DNA of 64,000 bases. Origin: Wuchereria bancrofti. Lineage: Eukaryota; Nematoda; Chromadorea; Rhabditida; Onchocercidae. The translations under genes and the position numbers were made by a program. Location of the stretch: positions 1,804,606-1,868,605 of the forward strand of contig SSBO01000013.1 in assembly GCA_005281725.1 (NCBI GenBank). The letters are read 5' to 3'. Of this stretch, positions 13,291-28,800 are shown one piece after another (the first letter of the stretch is position 1; each line of letters opens with the position of its first letter). The notes below the pieces were generated by a model. That model did no database searches, was not told where the DNA came from, and was given only the letters and a program-made list of their open reading frames with translations.

Positions 13291-13741
13291 TGATAAAAAT
13301 GATAACACTGATTAATAATAATGATGATGATAATGATGAAAGATTATTTTATTGTGGAATAATTTTAAAAAAATTTTTCATTTTTCTTTTTTCAACTTTT
13401 CAATGTAATTCTTTTCTTTTTTTTCCTTTTCTATTATTAGTAATAATTAATTTCATAGCTAATTCTCATGAGAAAAAGAAAAATTTATGAAAATAATTAA
13501 ATTTTTATGAAAGATATATTAAAATATATATGTAATTGCTACCAACATAGTATTTCAATTAAATTATATAGTAAAGCATTTCTTATTTTATAACTTCAAT
13601 ATAATATAGGTTTAGCAAAAATTTAAATCTCATTCCAAGTAATAATAAAAGGTCATTTGAAATCAAAGAACAAAAAAAGCTTTTAAAGTAAAGGCAATCT
13701 TTCTTTCCTTCTTTTTTTTTTTTGTTTCAAGGTTAACTAAC
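13291..13741. other. Gap between Cys-rich gene and last visible hemicentin exon
   Basis: AT-rich, with no exon visible on either strand. It would hold the 3' UTR of the plus-strand gene and the start of the hemicentin intron after exon 60. Confidence 0.5.
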
Positions 13742-13857
13742 CTTTGTCCAGATCAGTATCGGTTTTGGTGTACCTGTTACGGAACAATCCAATAATAATG
13801 GTCTCCCAACAATAATTGATGGATTTAAATTGGTCATATCCAAAAAACGAGGCGGCT
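13742..13857 (-). CDS. him-4: Hemicentin exon 60: first half of Ig domain 27
   Basis: Encodes [26 protein letters not shown] and ends at a GTTAGT donor in phase 0. The second half of the domain is not found in the next 450 bases, nor anywhere I could see to the left. Confidence 0.9.
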
Positions 13858-16800
13858 CTGAAATAAATATGAGAAATTCAAAAAAAAGAGAAGAAAATTT
13901 CTTTTTTGTTTGAAAATTTAGAGAAAAAAAACATCTGATTTTTTTAACAAATTTACAATACGCCAATGCTTATGTCTATCAACTTTTATATTTTTCTTTC
14001 TTTCTTTTTCTTATTTTTTTTGCAAATGAATTATGAAATGGATAATTCACTAATTTAATTTGATATTATTCATTAGCATTCTTTGTCTATTTTCAATCAT
14101 ATTTTAATTTGAACTAAAATGTATTTTGAAAATGATTAATTTCGTTCGCTTTGTTATGTTAATTAATTTACAAACTTTTCCAAATAAAACTTTTCATCTA
14201 TGTTTTTTAAAAAAAAAAAAATATGTCAAAGGATTTTTATGCATATAAAATTGCTAAATTTGATCTGCGTGATTTTATTTATTAGCATATAGTTAGCTAA
14301 ATGAATAATGTTACTTTTATAATGAATTTAAATATTCAATGAAATGGATTAATGATAATTCAAATTAAATGATTAATTATATAAAATGTTTAAGTAAAAA
14401 ATTATATAAAATTTACATATTAAGTTTGGATATTAAATTTCAATAGAATTTAGCAAATTTTTATAAGTACCATTCACAGTAAGCTGATATGTTTTTCTTG
14501 CTTCTCCTGCTTCATTTTCAATGACACAAATATAATTACCCGAATCACTCAAGCGTGCATTTCGAATTTCGATTCGTCGATCATCCACCTAACATAATCA
14601 ATTTTTCATATGTAAATTTAAAAAAAGACTAATTTTTAAGGTAAACAATTGTTTCATTAATTAAAATCATTTATGAGTATGAATAAGAAATTAGTAAGAT
14701 TAATGAGTTAAAAAAATGCTTTAAACAATAACAAAGCCTTAATAAACTTTTCACTTTCATATATAGTGATAACACTAGGTAATTTTTTTTTTTTTTTGAA
14801 TATTTTACTAATCATTTACAAAATAGCATAATTATTAAATATAAATTTTTAAATAAAAATTTCATTTCCTCACTTGAATATGAGTACAAAAATTTTGATT
14901 ATATTAAATTTTAAAAAAATACCAAAATATTTGGATTGATTTGCCCATTTTTCACTCGTCCATCAATAATCCATTTTGTTGCTATTTTTCCACTACCACT
15001 AAGTACATTACAAGTCAAAATGACAAATTCACCTACCATTACCTCAATTTCTTGAATATCCCGATCAACAATTGGTGGAGCTAAAATTAAAATGAAATGA
15101 TTAAGTTTAAATGATTTAAATTAAAATCATATTGCAAATAATAATTGTATTGTCTTAATTAATTATTCGTATATTGTTTCAATTAATAATTTTGCTAATA
15201 TTCGTATGTCAAAATATATTGTATATCAATTTAAAAAAGAAAGAAAAAATTTATTTCTATATATTAAATTTAAATAAAAATGAAATAAGAATTTTTTATT
15301 TTTTTTTTCAATACTTCAGAGTATTTTTTATAAAGGTAAATATGTTGAAATTTATATAACAGAAGAAGAATACCGGTAAGTTTGATGATAAAATCACGAC
15401 TTGCTTGACCAATTTTATTTGTTGCCGTACAGGTATAATGTCCATCTATGCCATCACGTGCAAGATTTATCCATAATGTTTGATTATTATTGAGAAATAC
15501 TGAATGATAATCCGGTTTAATTAACAGATTATTTCTCGTCCATATAATCTTAAAATAATAAACAAATTAATGAATAAAAAGAAATAGAATTTAAAAATAA
15601 ATTGAATCACTTTATCAAATATTACAAAAATTATTATTATTTAAAGAATATCAATAATAATAAGTTTCGAGAAGTTATTTTAAAGCTATTTTGCTACGCT
15701 ACAAATCTTTGGTATCTTAATATTTTAAATTTAAAAAAAGAAGAAAAGGAAGTGTTAAAAAAATATGATTCATGGAAGTTGAATTAATTACAAATATAAA
15801 TTCATAAGTTTTAATAAAATCAAAAAAGTGATAACATCCAAAATAGTTTTATTAAAAGGAAAAATTTACAAAACAAAACAAAAAATTTCAAATTTTAAAA
15901 ATAGCAAACTTGTGCATCCGGAATAGCTTGAACTATACATTCCAAAGCAAAGCCAGTCCCGGGAATTACTGTTTGCAACGGAGGTGAGGAAGAGGTTTCA
16001 CTAATGATTGGTGGAACTAAAATTTTTAAATTTCAATGAATTATGATAAATACTGGTGAAATTTAATATGAAAACATATTAAATTATGGAAAACCAAATT
16101 GGTTCATCATAGATATCCCAACGTCACTACACGTTTACGTATTTTTTGGTTTTCACGTAATGTAACAATATGTTAATGTTTTTTGACTTTTACGTCATGT
16201 CACTCCACTTTTATGCTGTTTTACGTCATGTCAAAATACTCTTATGCTTTTTCTGGCTTTCATGTCATGTCACAATACGTTTATATGCTTTTTAGTTTGT
16301 ACGTTCTATTTCAAACTTTATTACTAAAATTCCAAGTATTAAAAATTTATTAAAAACCCACCCAAAACATGTAAATCATATATTTTCTTAGCTTCACCCG
16401 CAGTATTCTGTGCAATACACACGTATCGAGCAGTATCCGTGATCTGCGCCGATAAAATGTGCAAAATTCTACCACGAGAGGAAACCTAGTAAAGTGATGC
16501 GTTTTCAGAATTCTTTCCATACATTTCAGAACTTTTGCAAAATATAACAAATAAAAACAAAAACAACTACAGCAACAACAAGATCAGCAACAGCAGCAAT
16601 AACAATAACAACAACATCAACAACAGGTGACAACAACAATTTAACAACAACAACAACAATTTAACAACATCAACAGCAACAACCATAACAATAGCAACAA
16701 TAACAACAACAACAATAACGATAGTTCAATTTATTTCATTCAAAAATGCCAGAAAATAAATGAACCTGAAGGTAACTATTGGTTGTAGAACGTGACTCGC

Positions 16801-19800
16801 TTGCAAATTCGATAGTTTTTCCGTCACGTAACCATTCAATATCAATTGGTTCGGTGCCCGAAGCATCACAAAACAAATCTTTTGCTTCATTAACAAATAC
16901 CTCAATTACTTCCTGCTTATCCCCAGTTATCACTGGGCTTCCTAAATAATACTAATATCATAGCATCATCCTAAAATTGTTCTATTTTTATTAAGTGTTG
17001 ATGTACTTTTCAAAATTTCTAATTTTCAATTGATACTTTAAAGTTAATTTTATTATATTACTAATTTAACTCATATAATTGTTAAATCATATACATATAT
17101 ATGTGTATGTAGCATCAACTTACTCATAACTTGAAGATAAGTTTCCAAATCAGCTAAACCAATATCATTTGTTGCTATACATGTATATCTGTAAATAATA
17201 CAAAATTATTATCTAAAAGTAAAATTTACATCAATCCATTTATTTCTCATTTTATTTCATTTTATTAAATAAATTATATTTTTTTCTAATTTTTATTTTC
17301 TACTAAAATAATAAGTTTTTTTCTTTTAATACATAAAAAGTATTGATTCTAGTATCCGCACATATAAAAGATATCTTTTTTTGTGAGTTTTGAAAAAAAA
17401 TAAAAAATAAACCTACTTTGCATCATCAGTCATAGAAGTATCGCTTATTTCAAGTTGTCGTCCACCATTTAAAATTGCAAAATGTTTATCATTCCCTAAT
17501 GATTGTCCATTTTTAAGCCATACTATAGATGGTTCAGGGCTACCGAATACTGGGCAATTAATAATTGCTGTTCGACCTGCATTCACCTGCATACGATGTA
17601 AAATATTTGGTCCTTCAATTGTTGGTGCTTCTAAATTTGTATTTTTTTATCAGAAATAAATTATTTAAAATATTTCTTCAAAAAAATAAAAAATACTACA
17701 GTTAATCATTTTCATCTCAGACTAAACTATTCAATTAGCAATATTATTCACCAAATGTCGAAAAAAATTTTTTGAAAAATTTCTATGTTTAGAGATGTTT
17801 TATGTAAAAAAAAGAACGTGAAATTATTTAATTATGCAGAAAATTGCAATTTTTAATTTAATTCTTTTTTTAATATTTCAGAACAATTATTATTATACCT
17901 AATAATTTCACGATGAAATCACGTTTTTCCTCACCAGCTGGATTTCGTGCAATGCAAGTGTAACGATCAACATCATCCTGAAATGGTATTTTCTAATCTA
18001 AACATTATTCGAAATAGTATTTCCGGTAGGTAATTTTCTAATCTGAACATTAATGCGGAGTAATAATTCTAGAAAATTATTTTTTAGTCTAAACATTATT
18101 CCGGAATAATATCTCTTTTTTTTTCTTTGAATGGTGCGGAACGATCCATCATCTCTTAACATTTAAAAAATACAATTTTTTAGGTGATAAATTTTTACTT
18201 CTTTTTCCGGTTCGTTGAGAAAGATCAATGTAAAATAATTTTCAGGCCAAAGTCGACATAATAATCTTTTCTAGGTCAATGTAAAAAAAATACACTAATT
18301 AAATAAATTTTGATTAGAATCCTGAAATTTCTTGATACTTAGCAATATATATTTAGATTTATCAAGAATTTTTTGCTGATTAGTAATCAAGAAAAATTTG
18401 TTGAACTTTTAACAACTTTTAATCAAGTGGAATTTTTAATTTGATAATTTTTTTTTGCTTTGTTTTTCATATCCGTAAAGATATTCGTTTTAAAATAACT
18501 ATCACCGTTTGGAAAACAATCTAACATCCATTTTAGGATATTTTCTTATTTATTTTAAAATATTGCTACACTTTTAAGATAAGTATCAGAATGAATTTTA
18601 CATGAAATGATAACAAACCTTTTTTAAATTTGAAAAATGTAATTTCCTTCCGTTAGCTGATAAATAAACATCAGAATCATGATAAAATGGTTTATCATTC
18701 TTTAACCATGTTACTGCTGGCGTTGGACGACCATATGCAGGACAATTAATTGTCAAAGCGCTTTGTGATTTACCGCTAATTTCGGTACGTATTGTCTCGC
18801 GTTCTATTTTTGGTGGTGCTACAATAAATTTTTCTATATTTTAAATGTACATTCTGATTTAAGAAAAAATAAATAATACAAAAGTTTCAAAGATCAATGA
18901 TTAGCATGCTTTTTGAGTTGAAAAGCTAAACTTTACATGAAAAAAAAGCAGAAACTTTTTATTGAAAATTTGGGGAGAAAAAATTAAAGATTGAAAATAA
19001 ATTATATTAAAATTAAAAAATCACTCATAACATATAATAAAATGTCTTGTTCTATCATTCCAGCCTTATTTCGTGCTTCACATGTATACCGACCTGAATT
19101 TATAACCTGCAACATTGCAATCAAATTTTAATGAATTATTTGAGAGTTGTTTAAAAAAAAGAAAAAAAATCCAAAAAGCAAACTCTCATTTCGCTTCTCT
19201 TTTTTGAGTTTAAATGGAAAAAATAACGAAATAGAAAAATCTAAAAGTATATATTATTAAGTAACAAAAATGATGCAATCTTTTAATAATTTTTTATTAA
19301 TCATTTAATAATACAGTAACTTACTTTTACATTTGTGATTTTCAGATCATTGCCTTTTATATGTGCTGTATCAATTCGTTTTGTAATGTTAATTGGTGTG
19401 AGAAGTTCGCCATCTTTAAACCACTCTACTACCGGTTCCGGTTTACCGGTTACCGGACAACTTAATGTAATTGCACTGTTTTCGACTACAGTTCTACAAT
19501 TTATATATGATGTAATTTTTGTTATAAATTTTAAAATTGATAAATATTTTAACAGTTCTATTATCATTTAATTAATATTTATTATTATAAGAGTAAAAGA
19601 ACAAAAACAATTGTGCAATTTTCAGATTTCAATTTTATAGTATCTTATTCCAGGCTATTAAAAAAAACCCTCAAAGAAAAATAAACTCTCTACCAAGAGA
19701 TATCCCCGTTATCTCTGTATTAACAGCTAATACATTTTAGTTATCTGATATTAAATAAGTCATATTATCCGGTTTACCTTCATATACAAATATTCTTATA

Positions 19801-22800
19801 AAGTTTTGCGAAATTTTAAATAAGCAATAACAATAATTGAAAGAAAATCTTAAGCATACAAATACATAAAAACAAAATTTTGAATATGAATCGTCATGAA
19901 CTAGTATAAATTTACAAATTGTTATGTATCATTACAATTTAAGAATTCAAATTAACTGCTATAATAATTCATTGTTTTAATGAATTCTCTATTTTGTCAA
20001 ATTAAATATCACACCTGTTCTTGTCCTTATCTAGAATTAATATTTCTGGTGGAAGTAGAATGTTTAATTTGTAGTCAACTCTTGATTCACCCGCAACATT
20101 CCGGACACGACAACTGTATTTCCCTTCATCAGGTAGACCAGCTCTTAATGATAAAAGTATAGAATTTCAGAAGAATAAGGTATCATTCATACATATCACA
20201 CTGAAAGTAAGGTATATTCAAAAGATAAGATAAGTCACTCCAAGATCGCTAGATTCTCGATGAGAGAGAGATCTTAGAATTTCTAGAATTTCAAGAGATT
20301 AAATTTGTAAAATATTTCTAAGAAAAGAAAAAAAGAGGAAAAAAAAAGTGAAAGAGAAAAATTCATCAATATTTGAAATTAAAAAATGATAATGCAATTT
20401 TTTTTTATAATTTTAATGATTGCTTGTTAATTAAATTGTAATTGTTGCTTTAATTGCTATTTTAAAAAAAATGTATAAAAATTACTGATTAATATGAAGT
20501 TTACGACTTAGCTGTGATATTGCATATTTCTGACCATCAATTTTCATTGGCTGATTATCTTTTAGCCTGGAATTATAATGATTATTTAAAATTCTTTTTT
20601 TAATTCTTAATTCTATTTGATGGACAGTGCTCTCAAAGATCAGTGGAATTTCCATTACAGAGAATTATTCGATTAATGTATTCCTTATATATTAATTTAT
20701 TAATAATTTGATTATTATATTGTTAACCTATTTAAATAAATCTTACCTAAATTTTCCCTATTCATAAAAACATTAGTGTTTCGATTCTACTTGTTAATAT
20801 TGCTAACATTTTAAGGCTTATTTCAATCAAGTAAATGAACAAAAATGAGAATTAGAATTTATAAAATTTAAAACATACCAAGTTACTTCACCAGAAAATC
20901 TTTTGTCAATTATTGGACAATAAATTACAATCGAATCATTCCGTATCACTTCAATTATTTTCTTCACTCCTTCAGCTATTGCCGGAAGAGCTAAATAAAA
21001 ATTTCACTAATTACTAGTTAAATAAGCAAGATTTTAAGTTTATTTTTTTCATTAATTAAATTTAAACGATGATTGTCACATTCTAACATAACTTTTCCCA
21101 ATTTCCAAAAATGTTGTCAATTCCTAATTGAATGGTACCATAAAATATTTTTATCGATACTTATTTATACTTTTCACTTACTTATGACATCTACATCGAA
21201 GCCAATTTCTGCTTGGCCAACTTTATTTCGCGCTAAACATACGTAAGATCCACGATGTTCTACACTGGCTTGTGCAATTTTAAGCTGTTGTCCTTCTGAA
21301 AGTGCGTCTACTGAAATTAATTCCAGTGCTGACTTACCATCCTGAAAAGAATCACATATATTAACACAATAATTCATTTAAAGCATCAACAGTGTTACAA
21401 AAACGCATAAGCGAAACAACAAATAAGTAATTCAAATTAACATTTCTCACTTTTAAAGAATTTGTGAAGAATATCACTAATAATGGTTATCAGTAATAAA
21501 TTACTAATATTAATTATCATCAGTACATTACTAATATATCGATTATCATTAGCACATTACTAATATATCACTAATATACTGGCTATCACCAACATATCGA
21601 CTATCGCTGATATACCACTGATATCGATTATCACTAATATACTACTAATATCGATTATTTTGAAAACAAAAAAAATGCAATCACACTTGCTAAATTGCTT
21701 TTAACCTTTATCCAAGTGATTGTTGGATATGGCTCGCCTTCAACTTCACATGGTAAAACCAAAGAATTATTTTCAATCACTTTAAACAATCCACCTCTGC
21801 TAGTAATTGTTGGTGCCGCTGTAAAATCTTTTAAATCTTTACGAATTTTTCAATGATAAATAACAACAATAACAACAACAAATATTGATATAATTCAAAT
21901 TCAAATTGCAACGATATTATATTAGATAAAGCTTTTTTGTCAACAAAATTTTGCTAATTTCAAATCACATATTGTTAAAAATTCTCGGAAACTTTTATAA
22001 TGTTTTAAAATTAATTTACCAATTACTGATAATTTATAATTTTTGCTTGCTTCACCAGCTTTATTACGTGCCACACAACTGTACGTTGCTTGATCATCCA
22101 ATTGAACATCAGAGATAACAAACTGTCGTCCACCATTTAAAATCTGAAAAGTAATTAATTTAAAAACTTTCAAAAATGTTAGAAAATATAGTAAACTGGC
22201 AATAAAAGATAGGTATAAATTTGATTAAATGTATTTGTCATCTATTAAGCAACAGCATTTAATTAATTAATAAAATTTACCACTTCCTTCTCTATTCAGT
22301 AAATATTTGAAGCACTGAAATATGTGATACTTTAATAATTATTACCTGTATATCATTATTATAATTAGGAATCACTGGGATAGAATTTTTAGTCCATGAG
22401 ATATTAGCATCGGAAGTGATCATTAATGGACATTCAAGGCTTATTGGTTGATGTGCAAGTGTTTCAATTAATGCTGTTACATTAGCATTTTCCAATTCTA
22501 TAAAACATTTCGATATATTCAATATGAAAATTTTAAATGATAAATTATTTATGTTGCGAAAAATCAACCTACCAGGTTTCATAATAACACGCACATTAAA
22601 TGTTTTCTCGGCACGACCAGCTTTATTGATAATTCCACAACGATAACTTCCAGCACTTTTAGAATTTACTGATGATATTAATGCAGTTCTTTTCTCATTT
22701 AAAAGCTATAATTGAAATATATTTAAAAGCTGTAATTAAAATATTAGCTATCCATAAGAGAAGATTAATATGAGTTAAGTGTTAATATTTTTTTAAACTT

Positions 22801-25800
22801 TAATTTAAGTTTATTTGAATTATTTTGGTAATTTGATCTGATTTAAGTTTATTTCAGTCATTTTAACAATCTGATCTAATTTAAGTTTATTTAAATCATT
22901 TTAATAATTCAGTCTTATCTATTAGACAAATTTTTAGGATTAGTATTTTTTTTTTGGAACTGATAATTTGGCTTTTAAAAAAAATGGAATTTTTTTCTCC
23001 CGATCAACTTATTTGTCTCCTAATATTTAATTCCTATATTTTATTGTTATGAAATTATTTTTTTTTAATGAGTACTCATTAGTGATAAATGAATAAAAAA
23101 TTAGAAGATATAACAGGATTCATTCACCTGTACACTATCATCAATATTAGCACCATCTTTAGACCAGTATATCTCTGGAATGGGATCTGCTTCAAAATCA
23201 CATTCAAGTTCCAATGATTCATCTTCCACAATTGAAATATATTCAACTGCCTTACCAATAATGCTTGGAGGAACTGTAAACAAAAAGGAGAAAATATTCG
23301 ATTTAATATTTTCTAGCTAATTTTAGTTTACGATATGTAAATAATTTCAAAATATGAATTCATAATCATGAATATATTCGTAGTCAATTTCGAATTATGA
23401 ATTTATAATTACGGATATACTTGTAATCAAACTTAAAATATGAATCATAATTATGATCATATTTGTAAACAGTTTTAAGATATGTAATCATAATTATGAC
23501 CATATTCGTAAACAGTTTTAAGATATGGATTTATCATGATTATGGATATATTCGCAATCAATTTCGAATTATGAGTTTATAATTACAAATATATTTGTGA
23601 TCAATTTCAAAATATGAATTCATAGAAACATGTTTTATTGCTACGTAAAGATTTAGTAAAAAAATTTTTCAAAATATCTACCAATGACTGAAACATCAAA
23701 TTCTCGTGTTGCTTGACCAGCTGGATTTCGTGCTACACAGGTATATGTACCTTCAGCATCTTTTTGAATACCTACCATAACTAATTGAGTTTTATCCAAT
23801 GAAATTTGCATTTTTGCATCATTCAACTATAAAAGAATGTAAAAAAGTTTTCTAATGATACAAAGATATTCATTCAAAAAAATTTATTCTATTAAATGAA
23901 AATTTGAATTCATTTAGGTGTAGTTAATGTTTACTTAAATGTATCATCATATTTCAATTACACAATATTTTCAGATGTATAAAGAAGCCAGAATGATAAT
24001 TTAATCTACTAAATGAAAATTTGAATAAATTTAAGTGTAGTTGATGTTCGCTTAAATGTGCATTACAACAAAGATTTGAAGTAGGTAAAAGTAGTTTAAA
24101 TTATAATTCAAATCTTAATATAATAATTAATGCAATAATAAATGTAAAAAGAAATGTCATCCTAGCTCATTTTCAATTAATAATAGTAAAAATTAAATAG
24201 CAATGATCCATTCCATTTCCATTCATTTATTTAACTAAAAAAAGAAATTTCTATACAAACCGTTATTGGACGTCCATTTTTAAACCATTCTATATCAATG
24301 ATATTAATTGGTATGACCAGTGGACACTCTAGTGTTATTGAATCTCCTTCTACAGCTTCAATTGATGGATAATTATCAGAATTAATAATTGCTGGAGGAG
24401 CTATCATCTGAAAACGAATAAAAAATGATTGCATTAAAAATATACAAAATATAATAAAAATAACTAATGATAAAAGCAACTCTAGTAAAAATTATTTTTA
24501 TAATCTTAGTGATAACACTTCAGTACAAATGAAATAATTACTTTTATCAGCTTTAGTGATAATACTTCAATATAAATGAAATAAAAATACGATTGGAAAT
24601 TTATTTCAGAAAAAAAAAATTAAGAAATTAAGCACACCTGAACAAGAAATTCACGTGATATATTGCCAGCTTTATTACTTGCAATACATGTATATCTGAG
24701 AAAAAAGTGTTATAATTTTAACATTTATCAATTGTCATTTCATTTCAATTAAAACTTTTAGTGTAACAAAGAGAAAAAAGATTTATAAAACTTTTAAAAA
24801 TTTGATAAAAATTAAACTTTATAAATGAAAAAAAATTGATTATAAATAATCCTAATAATATTAAGTATAATTGATTATTTAGTTCTAAGATTGCTTCGTC
24901 ATTTACAATATCCGTGAACTCTTTGTGAAATTCTATTTCAAAGTTTTAATATTTCTGTAAAAAAATAAATAAATAAATTTTTAAACAGTTTTTTCCATCA
25001 ACGTGAAAGTCTGGAATTCTGCTTATTATTATTGCTTAAATTTTGTAATATTTCTGCAAAATAATAAATAAATTTTTAAATATTTTTTTCTTCTATAAAT
25101 TTGGAAATTTAAATTTAAAATATACCTATGATTAGCATAATCATTATGTTGTACAACTAATTTTTGATTTCGATCACTTAATGAAACATAATTTTCACTT
25201 AGCATTTGACCGTCATGTAGCCACTGGACATTTGGTAATGGATGACCATCCACATAACATATCAATGATAATGCAATCCCCGATGTCACTTGAATGTTTG
25301 TTTCGTATTTTTTATCAAGAAAAGTTGGTGGTGCTATAATAATTAAGCATATAACAAATATATGAAAAAAAAACAAAATTAAATAAGAATGAGTAGTACT
25401 TTAATTTAAAATGTATTAATTTCAAATATTATGTTATTATTAAACGACCAATTCAAAATACATTCAGAAGCATTCAAAAACTGTAAGTGTGAAACAAATG
25501 CATAATGTTTGAATATTTTAAAATGAATTATTAATTATAAACATATTAGATTAGTATTTCTATGATCTATTTTATCTTACAGAATGTTATATTTTAAAAA
25601 TAATTATTGATTATGAATAGGATAGATCAATCAATATTTCAATCATTAGATCAATCAATATTCCAACCATTAGATCAATCAATAATCATTTATCTTATCC
25701 TACTATATATTAATAAAATGATATACCTAAAACGTTTAATGCAAAATTTTTAGTGCTTTCACCGGCGCTATTCCTCGCTCGACACTGATATATGCCTTCA

Positions 25801-28800
25801 TTAAGAATCGTTGCTTCATTAATGTACATGCGGCGTCCATTTAAAACAATTTGCGCATTTGTTGGTAACATTTCGAAACCATTCTATAATATAGCACAAG
25901 TACCAAATGTTTTTTTTCCAATAAATAAATACGAAGATTTAATATTTGATTTCGATTTAATTTCCTTTTTCATGTCTGTACAGCTATGAATTGTTAGAGT
26001 AAATACTTAAATTTGCTTTTTTCAAATTAAATTTAGTATATTTATATCTAAAAGTTAAATTTTTAGCATGTTTATATTTAATTTTAAGAATTTGAGTTTT
26101 TTAGGCAAGGGACAAATAAATAATTGTGTTTACAATTGACCCATTTGGAAATAATAACGTTTAACTGGATATGAAGTCGTGTAATTATTGTTTGCTAACC
26201 ATAAGCCATGAAATGGTCGATTTGATTCCTTCCTGTTCCACCAAATCACAATTCAATATCACACTTTTCCCAATGATTACTTCCAATGATTCATCAGCAC
26301 CTAATTTTGGTGGAGCTAAAAATAATTCAAATTATAAAATTTTAAGAGTACCAATAAAATAATAAGTTACATTTTTTGAGATTTTTAGCCAATTTCATTA
26401 ATTTTATTTATTTGAATTTTTAAAAGCGTTTTTTTGAACAAAATTAATAATTCAGTTTCAGTTTAAGTATTAATTTTTCATTACATTACTCTTAATTGAC
26501 AAGCGTAAGAAAAAAGAATTAAAATTATATTTCATATTTCGTTATGTAAATAATAACAAAATATGTGATATTATTATATCCTATTTCAAATATCTATAAT
26601 AATTTCGAGATTTCCATGGAAGTTTAAAAGTTATTCTTTCAATTAACACTTTTATTATTCATAGCAAACTTAAATTAATCATATCATAACTCTTAATAGT
26701 TAAATTAATATTTCACAGATACTAAATTAATCGTAAAATTAAATTTGTTGCTTGAATTTGCTCCAATTTATTTTATTCATATCAATTAGCTTAATTCTTT
26801 TTTTTTTTGACTATAAAAATTCAGTAAGTGTTCGAATTTTTATTAACTATAACTTAAATTTAAATTCACAATAATAATTTTTTCTCATGCATTCATAATT
26901 GATGACAAAAGCGCATATATTGAACATATGTAATTATTTATTAATCATTTTCAAATTTATTTGCTATGGTAAACATTTATAGCGATGTGAAGTTGAAGTT
27001 AAAAAAAAAGATTTTCCTTCATAAATATGTTATTTAACTAAAAGTTAATGATTTTCTGCCACATATAAAAATCTTTCAAGCAAAAGCAAAAAAAGAAATG
27101 GCGCAATTGTAAAGAAAACAAGTATCGTATTCTTTTTATGCTTTTTATCATTACTAAAATTTTAATTTCTTTCAAATTACTTTTAACAATCAATTTTTGT
27201 TCTTCTTTTTCCTCCTTGTGACAAAATAATTAATTAAAAATTTTCCTAATTAATTTAAAATAGATATATACATTTTAAAACAAAAAAATTTAACAATAAC
27301 ATTTGTTATATTATAAAGTACTAATATTTATCTTCGTTTTTTTTCTTTTTTTATTGTAATTTGAGACCAAAAAAAATGAAAGAAATGAAAGAACGATCAA
27401 TTTATCAGTAAGCACTTCTCATATCTCTAAGCTAATTTTTCAATAAAGCTTCTTAAGTGAAGATTGTGCCAAGCAGTGCTAGCATAATTGTCATTCAAAT
27501 GATTTTTTTTTTCATTCTTTTTCTGATAAACCATTAAAGCTACTTGTCATTGGCTATGCTGAAGGATGGCAAAAATTTTCTATAAAAATTCGTCGATATT
27601 GAAACAAATAAATTTGTTCAATTTAAATTCTTCCACTTAGATGGACAACAAATATTGTTTACTTTATGTAAACTTCAATTTTTTTTGATGCCGTGAAGTG
27701 TTTAAGCTTATCCAAATAATATTAAGTAAGATTACTTTTCTCTCTTTTTTTGTCTTCCTCTTTCTCTTTTTCTTCCTCTTAGTTTGTCCGTCTTAGATAA
27801 ATTTTTGTATACATTTACAACAATTTATAAAGCGACAACAAATAATTCTTTTAGGAAAACTCTGAAAATTTTCCTTTTTTTAAAAAAATCATTTAAAATT
27901 TGATTAAATTTTAAAATTTCGACCAACATTTTTTAATAATTAAAGATTAGAAGTAGAAAAAAGAAACGAAAAATATTGTTAGTACAAAAGACAAAAAAAA
28001 CTGAACAAAAATTTCAAAAGTCTAAAATTACAAATATTTTAATCAAATCCATTTTTATTTTCAGAAAATTATTTCGCATATAAAAAAAAGTAAAAAAAAG
28101 AAAAACTGGAAATGGTGATTAGTGACTAAAATTAGGTGCTAATTGTTAATTACTGTCTTATCAGTTAAACAAACACGTTTGTTTCATCCATTAACTTTTG
28201 AAAACTTTTCATTAGAAATGCTAGTAATTTCTTTTTTTTTTGCTCTTCTTAATTAGTAAAGATGTTATTGTAGAATGATAATTCAATTATTTCCTCAAAT
28301 ACATTTTGTGCCAATTAATTACTATCAAATATTCATATTTATTAAATTTTAATTGAATAAAAAACAGCTAATGAAAAATTTGGTAAAGTCGCAAATTATA
28401 GTGATTCTTTGCTTTTTTTTTTGTTATTTTGATATTTTTACAAAACTTTTTAAATTTAATGTCATTAGTTGCTTTCTTTTTTGATCATACATATGTGCCA
28501 ATTTTTTTCATTTAATACAAATTTAAAACTGAACATATTTTCCTTCATATAATCAATCATCCATTTATCATACAAAAATGATTGAATAAATTTAGATATT
28601 TCGTTTGAATCTATTCAAACATTTTTTCTTTTTTTTTTTAAGTTATCACATTTAATCCTATGACACCAACTAGAGCAGTGACTCGTTTTTCATTTTTTCC
28701 ACCCTAATAAATGACTGATAATATAGCGGCAATGAAACATAAATAGAGCGCAAACACTCATTTCCTTACTTTTTACTTCCATAGCTTAAAGTTAGAGTTA

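Noticed and set aside
13284..13490. 68-codon plus-strand frame overlapping the end of the Cys-rich gene
   Set aside because: Different frame from exon 5, lies in the 3' UTR region and is rich in AT-driven residues.
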